Of a stretch of 64,000 bases of DNA, positions 32,786 to 40,205 are shown one piece after another. The notes under the pieces were generated by a model. The model did no database searches and was not told where the DNA came from. It saw only the letters and a program-made list of their open reading frames with translations. A program made the position numbers and the translations under genes. The stretch is from Streptomyces sp. SAI-135 (GTDB taxonomy: Bacteria > Actinomycetota > Actinomycetes > Streptomycetales > Streptomycetaceae). Position 1 is the stretch's first letter, and the number at the start of each line of letters is the position of its first letter. Location of the stretch: positions 8,060,001 through 8,124,000 of the forward strand of contig NZ_JARXYP010000002.1 in the NCBI RefSeq assembly GCF_029893805.1, read 5' to 3'.

Positions 32786-34001
32786 ATGAACCGCTTCCAC
32801 GTGGACTCCGAAGTCGGCCGGCTCCACCAGGTGATCCTGCACCGACCCGGACTCGAACTGTCCCGGCTGACCCCCCGCAACGTCGATGCGCTCCTCTTCG
32901 ACGACATCCTGTGGGCCAGGCGGGCCCGCGAGGAGCACGACGCCTTCGCACAGGTGCTGCGCGATCACGGGGTCCGGGTGCACTACTTCGCCGACCTGCT
33001 GGCGCAGACCCTGGACGTCCCCCACGCCCGGGAGTGGTTGCTGGAGCGGATCGTCACCCCGGCCACCGTCGGCCCGGCGCTGATCGATCCCGTCCGGCAG
33101 CTCTGCGCGGAGCTGGACGGAGAGACCCTCGCGCAGTATCTGATCGGCGGAATCCTCAAGAGCGACCTGAGGATCACCAGCCCCCACAGCCTGGTGTGGA
33201 GCGCGCTCGACACCGAGGACTTCGCGCTCACCCCTCTGCCCAACCATCTCTTCCCGCGAGACAACTCCTGCTGGGTGTACGACCGGCTGTCGGTCAACCC
33301 GATGGCCCTGCCGGCCCCGGCGGCGCGAGAGCCTGCACGCCCAGGCCGTGTACCGCTTCCACCCCATGTTCGCGGCCACCGCTCCGGCACCGCTGCTGGA
33401 GGGCCCGGTCGGCACCCTGGAGGGCGGGGACGTCCATGTCCTGGGCAACGGCGCCGTCATGGTCGGCATGGGGGAACGGACCACCGCCCAGGCCGTGGAG
33501 AACCTGGCGTCCCGGCTCTTCGCCACGGGCACGGCATCCCGGCTGATCGCGGTCCAACTCCCGTCGACACGCGCGTACATGCACCTCGACACCGTGGTGA
33601 CCATGGTCGACCGGGACGCGTTCACCATCTACCCGGGCCTCGCCGACACCCTGCGCTCCTGGACGCTCACCCCCAGCACCTCCCTCGCCACCGGCTTCGA
33701 CGTCCAACCCGACTTCGACCTGGCCACCGCACTGGCCGAGGCCCTGGACCTGGACAAGGTGCGCATGCTCTCGGCGTCCCAGGACCTCCGCGGCGCCGAG
33801 CGAGAACAGTGGGACGACGGCAGCAACTTCCTGGCCGTCGCCCCGGGAGTGATCGTCGGCTACGAGCGCAACGTCACCACCAACACCCATCTGCGCAAGC
33901 AGGGCATCGAGATCGTCACCGTCGCCGGCGCCGAACTCGGCCGCGGCCGTGGCGGACCGCGCTGCATGAGCTGCCCGATCGAGCGCGACGCGGTCGCCTG
34001 A
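32786..34001 (+). pseudogene. arcA: Arginine deiminase with a frameshift
   Basis: Residues 1 to about 177 are read in one frame (MNRFHVDSEVGRLHQVILHRPG ... DNSCWVYDRLSVNPMALPA), then the match moves to the next frame (RRRESLHAQAVYRFHPMFA) and runs to a stop at 34001, including EGGDVHVLGNG, HLDTVVTMVDRDAF and the catalytic cysteine in RCMSCPIERD. One extra base fits, in the four-C run at 33315-33318; removing it restores about 404 residues, a normal length for arginine deiminase (arginine to citrulline plus ammonia). All motifs on both sides are intact, so either the read has an error or the gene was disabled recently. arcB and arcC downstream are intact. Confidence 0.85.
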
Positions 34002-34020
34002 CCGAGCGGAGGGGACCACC

Positions 34021-35022
34021 ATGACCGTCGACCTGCGAGGCCGCTCCTACCTGAGCGAACTCGACTTCACCGCCCGCGAGATCCACCATCTCCTCGACCT
34101 CGCCGCCCGCCTCAAGGCCGACCGGCGGGCCGGCACCGAACGGGCCCGCCTCACCGGCCGGCACCTCGCGCTGATCTTCGAGAAGACCTCCACGCGTACC
34201 CGCTGCGCCTTCGAGCGGGCCGCGGCCGACCAGGGCGCCACCACCACCTACCTGGGCCCGGGCGACACCCACATCGGGGTCAAGGAGTCCATCGCCGACA
34301 CCGCCCGCGTCCTCGGCCGGATGTTCGACGCGATCGAGTACCGCGGCTCCGCCCACACGCTCGTCACCGAACTCGCCGCCCACGCCGGGGTGCCCGTCTA
34401 CAACGGCCTGACCGACGCCGCGCACCCCACCCAGAGCCTGTGCGACGTGCTCACCATGCGCGAGCACAGCCCCAAGCCGCTGTCGGACATCGCCTACTGC
34501 TACCTCGGCGACGCCCGCAACAACATGGGCAACTCCCTCCTCGCGATGGGCGCCCTGCTCGGCATGGACGTGCGCATCGGCGCGCCGCCCCGGCTGTGGC
34601 CCGAGGCCGCGCTGCTCGCCCACTGCCGTGCCCTCGCCGAGAACAGCGGAGCCCGGATCACCGTCACCGAGGACGTCGAGACCGCCGTCCGGGGCGCCGA
34701 CTTCCTGCACACCGACGTCTGGGTGTCGATGGGCGAACCCGCCGAGGCCTGGGGCGAACGCATAGAACTGCTGCTGCCGTACCAGGTCAACGACAAGACG
34801 CTCGCGCTCACCGGCAACCCCGGCGTCAGGTTCATGCACTGCCTGCCCGCCCTGCACGACTGCGGCACCCGCCTCGGCCGGGACGTACTGCACAACTACG
34901 GCCTGGACGCGCTCGAGGTCACCGACGCCGTCTTCTCCTCACCCGCCTCCCTCGTCTTCGACCAGGCGGAGAACCGACTGCACACCATCAAGGCCGTTCT
35001 CGTCGCCACCCTGGAGGACTGA
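34021..35022 (+). CDS. arcB: Ornithine carbamoyltransferase, catabolic context
   Basis: 333 residues. Carbamoyl-phosphate loop FEKTSTRTRCAFERAA (S57-T58-R59-T60-R61), ornithine-binding region with TDAAHPTQSLCD and VWVSMGEP, and the HCLPALHD motif. In the deiminase pathway it phosphorolyses citrulline to ornithine and carbamoyl phosphate. CGGAGGGGACCACC precedes the ATG, 19 bp after arcA. arcC begins 3 bp after its stop. A separate biosynthetic argF is expected elsewhere in the genome. Confidence 0.94.
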   Translation: MTVDLRGRSYLSELDFTAREIHHLLDLAARLKADRRAGTERARLTGRHLALIFEKTSTRTRCAFERAAADQGATTTYLGPGDTHIGVKESIADTARVLGRMFDAIEYRGSAHTLVTELAAHAGVPVYNGLTDAAHPTQSLCDVLTMREHSPKPLSDIAYCYLGDARNNMGNSLLAMGALLGMDVRIGAPPRLWPEAALLAHCRALAENSGARITVTEDVETAVRGADFLHTDVWVSMGEPAEAWGERIELLLPYQVNDKTLALTGNPGVRFMHCLPALHDCGTRLGRDVLHNYGLDALEVTDAVFSSPASLVFDQAENRLHTIKAVLVATLED

Positions 35023-35025
35023 ACC

Positions 35026-35952
35026 ATGCGCATCGTCGTCGCCCTCGGCGGCAACGCCCTGCTCCGCCGCGGCGAACGCCCCGACGCGGACGTCCAGACC
35101 GCCAACATCGACCGGGTGGCCACGGCGGTCGCCGCCCTCGCCATCGACCACGAGGTCGTCCTCACCCACGGCAACGGCCCCCAGATCGGACTGCTCGCGG
35201 TGGAGAGCGCCACCGACCCGGCCCTCAGCGCCCCCTACCCGCTGGACCTGCTGGGCGCGCAGACCCAGGGCATGATCGGCTCGCTGCTGCTGCGTGCCCT
35301 GTACGACACGCTGCCCGGGCACCGGATCGCCGCGCTCGTCACCCACACCCTGGTCCGGGCCGGCGACCCCGCCTTCCTGCGGCCCACGAAGTTCGTGGGA
35401 CAGACCTACTCACGGGAGGCGGCCGGCCGGCTGGCCCGCAGGCACGGCTGGCGGGTCGCCGAGGACACCACCGGCTGGCGCCGGGTCGTGGCCTCCCCGG
35501 CTCCGGTCGGCGTCGTGGAGACGGACACGATCCACGAACTGCTCTCCGGCGGCACGCTCGTCATCTGCGCCGGCGGCGGAGGCGTACCCGTGGTCGCCGA
35601 CCCCGACACCGGTGCCCTCACCGGCGTGGAGGCCGTCGTCGACAAGGACCTCACGGCCGCCCTCCTCGCAGAGGACCTCAAGGCCGACTTCCTCCTCGTG
35701 CTCACCGACGTCCCCCACGTCTACGCCGACTACGGCACCCCGCGCCAGCACCCCCTGCACGACGCCACCCCCACCACCCTGCGCCACGGCCACTTCGCCG
35801 CCGGCTCGATGGGCCCCAAGACCGAGGCCGCCGCCCGCTTCGTGGAACGCACCGGCGGCCTCGCCGCGATCGGCTCCCTGGACGCCGCGTACGAAATGCT
35901 GCACGGCCGGGCGGGCACCCTGGTCCGCCCGGATCTGCCGGTCGTCGGATGA
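35026..35952 (+). CDS. arcC: Carbamate kinase
   Basis: 308 residues. It opens IVVALGGNALLRRGE, continues VLTHGNGPQIGLLAVES and YPLDLLGAQTQGMIG, and has VVDKDLTAALLAEDLKADFLLVLTDVPHVY and the closing FAAGSMGPKTEAAARFVE motif of amino-acid-kinase-family carbamate kinases. It makes ATP from carbamoyl phosphate and ADP, the energy-yielding step of arginine fermentation. It is the last gene of the arc cluster. Confidence 0.94.
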   Translation: MRIVVALGGNALLRRGERPDADVQTANIDRVATAVAALAIDHEVVLTHGNGPQIGLLAVESATDPALSAPYPLDLLGAQTQGMIGSLLLRALYDTLPGHRIAALVTHTLVRAGDPAFLRPTKFVGQTYSREAAGRLARRHGWRVAEDTTGWRRVVASPAPVGVVETDTIHELLSGGTLVICAGGGGVPVVADPDTGALTGVEAVVDKDLTAALLAEDLKADFLLVLTDVPHVYADYGTPRQHPLHDATPTTLRHGHFAAGSMGPKTEAAARFVERTGGLAAIGSLDAAYEMLHGRAGTLVRPDLPVVG

Positions 35953-35975
35953 GCGGAACCGTCGGATGCGCCCGG

Positions 35976-36003
35976 GGTGCCGGTGGCCGGTGTGGCCGGC
36001 ACC
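35976..36003. terminator. Putative bidirectional terminator
   Basis: GGTGCCGG (35976-35983) pairs with CCGGCACC (35996-36003) between the convergent stops of arcC and the ATPase-hemerythrin gene. No T-run is present, which is usual in this kind of genome. Confidence 0.5.
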
Positions 36004-36006
36004 ACC

Positions 36007-38328
36007 TCATGGCGCGAGCGAGAAGTAGTTCTCCTCCTCCTGCGTGAAGTGCAGGCGCAGCACGGTGTGCAGCCCGTACAGACAGGCGCGCAGGTCGTCG
36101 AGCTGCTCCGGGGCGAGCGTGCCGTCCGGCCCGGAGAGCGTGAGGTGGGTGGCGACCCGGCGGGCCAGGCGGTCGATCTCGGCGTGGGCGCGGCTCATCG
36201 TGGCGGTCGCCTCGGGACCGCCGAGGGCCGGGGCGAGCGCGGGATACAGCTGGTGCTCCTCGGCGTACTCGTGCGGCAGCAGTCGTTCGGTGAGCAGCCG
36301 GTGCACCTCGGCCACCGCGGCGAGGGACGTCGGTCCGGCGCCGTCGGAAAGCCGGTCGGCGGCGTCCCGTACGGCGTCGAGGACGTCCCGCAGGTCGTCG
36401 TGCTCCGCCGCGAAACGGTGGATGAGCGCTTCCGTGGCCGGCGCCAGCGGGGGCCGGCCCTCCCTGTCGTCGCGCAGCACGCGCAACGCGTTCAGGATCA
36501 CCGCGACGTCGATGCCCTCCTGAAGCAGCGCACCCAGGGCGGGCGTCAGCAGTCCGCACGCGGCCGCAGCCATGGCGGCCAGCGACAGCGCCATACCGCC
36601 GAGCGCGCTCTGCACCGCGATGCGCCGGGACCGTACGGCGATGGCGACGGCGTCGGCCAGGCGGTCCACCCGGTCGGTGGTCAGCACGACATCGGCGGCC
36701 TCGGAGGAGGCTGTGGCACCTCGCGCGCCCATCGCCACGCCGATGTCCGCGGCCGCGAGGGCGGGGGCGTCGTTGACGCCGTCGCCGATCATCACGGTGA
36801 CCGCGCGCTCGCGTTCCGCGCGTACCGCGGCGACCTTGCCGGCCGGAGTGAGGCCGGCGCGCACGCCGTCCAGACCGAGAACGGCTCCGACCTCACGCGC
36901 GGGCTCACGACGGTCCCCGGTGAGCATCACCAGCCGGTCGATGCCCGCCGCACGCAGCCGGCGCAGTGTACGCGACGCGTCCGCGCGCAGCGGATCGCGC
37001 AGCAGGACGGCACCGACGGGCACGCCGTCCACCGTCAGCCACGCGACGGAAGCCCCGTCGAGCAGGGCCCGGTTGTCCACCGAGCGGGCCCAGACCGGCA
37101 GTTCGGCGCCTTCGGTAAGACGGCCGACGGCCATCCGGCGCCCGGCGACGGTCCCGACGGCACCGCGCCCCGGTTCCTCGGACACGTCCGTCGGCGCGGA
37201 CAGCCGCAGTCCGCGCCGACGGGCCTCCTCCACGACGGCCCGGGCCAGGACGTGCGGGGAGTACTGGTCGAGGGAGGCCGCCAGCCGCAGTACCTGGGCC
37301 GACTGCCAGCCGGGCGCGGCCGCCACGTCGAGGACGCGGGGACGGCCGCCGGTGAGGGTGCCCGTCTTGTCGAGCATCAGGGTCCGGGCGCGGCCGAGGT
37401 TCTCCAGCGCCCCACCGTCACGTACCACCACCCCGAGCCGGGAGGCCCGTGACAGACCGGAGACGACGGCGACCGGAGCCACCAGGAGCAGCGGACAGGG
37501 GGTGGCGACCACCAGGACCGCCACCGCCCGTACGGCGGAACCACTGATCAACCAGGCCAGGCCCGCGGCCGCGACCGACAGCGGCAGGAACCAGGCCGCG
37601 TACCGGTCGGCCAGCCGGACCACGGGCGCCGACTCCGCGCCCGCCTCCCGGGCCAGCCGCACGATCCCGGCGTAGGTGCTGTCCTGCTCGCGCGCGGTGG
37701 CGCGCAGCTCGAAGGCGCCGCCCGCGTTGACCACCCCGCTGCTCACCGGCTCGCCCTGGGCGCGCCGAACACCGAGGGACTCACCGGTGAGCGCGGACTC
37801 GTCCAGGACGGCCGCCTCTGCTGCCACCCGGCCGTCCACGGGCACCACTTCTCCCGGTCCGACGACCAGCAGATCACCGACGGCGACCTCGGCGGACGGC
37901 ACCGTGCGCACACCGTCGCCGGTCAGCAGCCGGGCGGTGCGCGGCGCGCGCTCCAGCAGCGCGCGCAGATCGCGCGAGGCGCGCCGCTGCGCCGCCGACT
38001 CGAGGCTGCGGCCGGTCGCGAGCATCAGCGCGATGAGCGCTCCGGCCAGGTACTCGCGCACGGCGAGGGTGCCGCCCAGCGCCAGCACCGCGATCAGGTC
38101 GACGCCCGCGCGGCCGCGCCGCAGTGCGTCCAGCACCCAGCCGACGGCCGGGACGACGGCGACGGCCGTGCCGAGGCCCCAGCACAGATCGGCCGCTCCG
38201 GTGGCACCGGCGAGCCGGAAGACGCCACCCGCGGCGAGCGCGACCGCCGTGACGGCGAGCAGGCTCGGCTCGAGCCCCGGTGACGAGAACAGCCGGCGCA
38301 GCGGACTCCTCGCAACGGCACGGGCCAT
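36007..38328 (-). CDS. P1B-like P-type ATPase fused to hemerythrin domain
   Basis: 773 residues. ATPase part (1 to about 620): TGES at 181-184, transport motif VATPCPLLL (T276-P-C278) where copper and zinc pumps have CPC, phosphorylation D320 in LDKTGTLTGG, hinge GDGVND at 515-520. No N-terminal HMA domain, and the SEHP locus reads YSPHVLA. Hemerythrin part (about 630-773): H643, H686 with E690, H715, H754, H760 and E764 in the order expected for a di-iron site. ATG 38328 follows GAGGGGACC. Hemerythrin domains bind O2, NO or iron; a pump with an attached di-iron sensor would fit an oxygen-limitation island. Transported ion unknown. Confidence 0.85.
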   Translation of the reverse strand: MARAVARSPLRRLFSSPGLEPSLLAVTAVALAAGGVFRLAGATGAADLCWGLGTAVAVVPAVGWVLDALRRGRAGVDLIAVLALGGTLAVREYLAGALIALMLATGRSLESAAQRRASRDLRALLERAPRTARLLTGDGVRTVPSAEVAVGDLLVVGPGEVVPVDGRVAAEAAVLDESALTGESLGVRRAQGEPVSSGVVNAGGAFELRATAREQDSTYAGIVRLAREAGAESAPVVRLADRYAAWFLPLSVAAAGLAWLISGSAVRAVAVLVVATPCPLLLVAPVAVVSGLSRASRLGVVVRDGGALENLGRARTLMLDKTGTLTGGRPRVLDVAAAPGWQSAQVLRLAASLDQYSPHVLARAVVEEARRRGLRLSAPTDVSEEPGRGAVGTVAGRRMAVGRLTEGAELPVWARSVDNRALLDGASVAWLTVDGVPVGAVLLRDPLRADASRTLRRLRAAGIDRLVMLTGDRREPAREVGAVLGLDGVRAGLTPAGKVAAVRAERERAVTVMIGDGVNDAPALAAADIGVAMGARGATASSEAADVVLTTDRVDRLADAVAIAVRSRRIAVQSALGGMALSLAAMAAAACGLLTPALGALLQEGIDVAVILNALRVLRDDREGRPPLAPATEALIHRFAAEHDDLRDVLDAVRDAADRLSDGAGPTSLAAVAEVHRLLTERLLPHEYAEEHQLYPALAPALGGPEATATMSRAHAEIDRLARRVATHLTLSGPDGTLAPEQLDDLRACLYGLHTVLRLHFTQEEENYFSLAP

Positions 38329-38348
38329 GACGGTCCCCTCGGACGGGC

Positions 38349-39206
38349 TCAGTCGTGCGGGACGACGGCGACGGGACACGACACGTGGTGCAGGGCCGCG
38401 TGCGCGACCGGGCCGAGCTTCCACGAGAGGGGAGACGGATGACGCTGCCGGCCCACCACGGTGAGCGCGCTGTGCGCCGAGGCCGCCAGCAGAACCTGTG
38501 CCGCGGTTCCCCTGCTCACCTCGTAGGTGACGGCGACAGCGGGGAACTTCTCCCGCCACGGCGCCACGGCGGCGGCCAGACGGGCCTGTTCGTCCACCTC
38601 GTAACCCTCGTCCTGGTGCGTGCCACGGGGGTGGGTCACCAGGGACGACAGCGGCAGTGCCCGCACCGCGCGCACCCGCTGCCCGCGCGCCTCGGCCGCG
38701 GTGAAGGCGAACTCCAGCAGCGGATCCGAGACCGCTCCGGCCTCCTGCACCCCTACGACGATCTCGTACCGGTCGGTCCGGTCGTCGGAGCCGTTCGCAC
38801 GCACCGTCACCGCGGGACACCGGGCGAGGCCCAGGACGTGCAGGCTGACGGAGCCGAGCAGGAAGCTCGCCACCGAGCCGTGGCCGCGGGAACCGAGCAC
38901 GAGCATGGCGGCGCTGTCGCCGAGGTCCACGAGGGCCTTCGAGGCGGGGGCCGACACCAGTTCGGTGGTCAGCTTCAGGTCGGCGTGACGGTGCAGCAGT
39001 TCCGCCTCCATGCGGTGCAGGACCTGACTGCCGTAGCGCTGTTTGCTGAGGGCCTCCTGAGGGATGGGCACATTGAGCGGCTGAGTGGTCCAGGAGTGCA
39101 CCAGCAGAACGGGCAGCCGCCGTTCCATGGCCGCCCGGGCAGCCCACCAGGTGGCGGTGACACTCGCGGGGGAGCCGTCGAGTCCGACGACGACGGGTCC
39201 GGTCAT
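38349..39206 (-). CDS. Universal stress protein, tandem Usp domains
   Basis: 285 residues. VVVGLDGSPASVTATWWAARAAMERRLPVLLV; nucleotide loop VLGSRGHGSVASFLLGSVSLHVL; second domain EIVVGVQEAGAVSD through LTVVGRQRHPSPLSWKLGPVAHAALHHVSCPVAVVPHD. CCGGAGGTGTGCC precedes ATG 39206. It lies 20 bp upstream of the ATPase-hemerythrin gene on the same strand, so the two are probably co-transcribed from the boxes at 39294-39328. Confidence 0.9.
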   Translation of the reverse strand: MTGPVVVGLDGSPASVTATWWAARAAMERRLPVLLVHSWTTQPLNVPIPQEALSKQRYGSQVLHRMEAELLHRHADLKLTTELVSAPASKALVDLGDSAAMLVLGSRGHGSVASFLLGSVSLHVLGLARCPAVTVRANGSDDRTDRYEIVVGVQEAGAVSDPLLEFAFTAAEARGQRVRAVRALPLSSLVTHPRGTHQDEGYEVDEQARLAAAVAPWREKFPAVAVTYEVSRGTAAQVLLAASAHSALTVVGRQRHPSPLSWKLGPVAHAALHHVSCPVAVVPHD

Positions 39207-39293
39207 GGCACACCTCCGGAGCTCGGCGCGACACAAGGCTGTCGCGCATCTGTCTCCCACCTCCAGGTTCGTCGCTGCCCGGCCGCCGGGGGA

Positions 39294-39328
39294 GGGCCGG
39301 ACGGTGCGCCCTTGGGTCCATCCGGCCC
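39294..39328. promoter_or_regulatory. Paired DevR-like boxes, divergent usp genes
   Basis: GGGCCGGACGGTGC (39294-39307) and GGTCCATCCGGCCC (39315-39328), two mismatches each, are 21 bp apart. They are 88 bp before the minus-strand usp start and 146 bp before the plus-strand one. Confidence 0.5.
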
Positions 39329-39473
39329 ACTGCGGTGCCGCACGGGCGAGCGGAGGGTGGAGACGTGGACGTCGGACGGGGCCCGGCCGACGGAAGTACC
39401 CCGGCCCCGGCCGCTCGGTGCTGCCCTCGCCCCTGGGGCGGAGACGGCCGGAGAACGGAAGGGGAGGGCTGAC

Positions 39474-40205
39474 ATGAGTGGTCCGGTCCTGGTGGCAGTC
39501 GGCGGTTCGCCGTCGAGCCCGGCCGCCGTGGAAGCGGCGGCGAAGGAGGGGCTCAGGCCGACCCACGCCCGCACCTGGGTACCAGCGCACCTCGCGCCCG
39601 GAGTGCCGCCCTGCGATCGGGACGGGGCCGCGACGCCCGCGAGGCCGCCAGCCCTCCTCGGAGAACGGCGTGCTGCCCCACCAGCCGTCCCGATCGGCGA
39701 GCCGGCGGCCCTGCCGGCAGCGCAGTCGCACACGGCGTCACTCACCGTGGTGGGCGGCCGCCAGGCGCCCGGTGCCCGCGGCCGGCTGCCCGGCTCCGCC
39801 GCCGGCCAGCTGACGTCCCGCGGCCGTTGCCCCCTGCTCGTGGTCGGGGGGAGAAGCGATCCGTACGGCCCTGTGGTGCTGGGTGACGACACGTCAGGGG
39901 AGGCGGCCGAGTCCGCCTTCGCGCCGGCCGCCCGACGCGGCACCGACCTGCTCGTCCTGCGTCGCGGTACCCGCACCGCGCGGCCCCTGTCCGTACTGCG
40001 GAGGAAACACCCCGCCGTCCTGGTGCACCGCCGACGCACGGGCTCCTGGACGGGGCGCGCCCTCGTCGAGGCGAGCGCCGCCGCCCGACTCGTGGTGATC
40101 GGGGCACGGCACGGGATCACCGACACCCTGCGCCTCTCCGCGGCCCGGACGCTCGTCGACCACGCGCACCGCCCCGTCGTCGTGGTCCCGCCCAGGAAGG
40201 CGTGA
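39474..40205 (+). CDS. Divergent, shortened Usp-like protein
   Basis: 243 residues. It opens like a Usp (VLVAVGGSPSSPAAVEAAAKEG) and ends like one (LVVIGARHGITDTLRLSAARTLVDHAHRPVVVVPP), but the first domain is shortened and Pro/Arg-rich, the core motif reads LTVVGGRQAPGARGRLPGSAAGQ, and the second domain is about 100 residues. This is a decaying or specialised two-domain Usp. AAGGGGAGGGCTGAC precedes ATG 39474. Its stop overlaps the GTG start of the cation ATPase by 4 bases, a tight translational link. Confidence 0.65.
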   Translation: MSGPVLVAVGGSPSSPAAVEAAAKEGLRPTHARTWVPAHLAPGVPPCDRDGAATPARPPALLGERRAAPPAVPIGEPAALPAAQSHTASLTVVGGRQAPGARGRLPGSAAGQLTSRGRCPLLVVGGRSDPYGPVVLGDDTSGEAAESAFAPAARRGTDLLVLRRGTRTARPLSVLRRKHPAVLVHRRRTGSWTGRALVEASAAARLVVIGARHGITDTLRLSAARTLVDHAHRPVVVVPPRKA

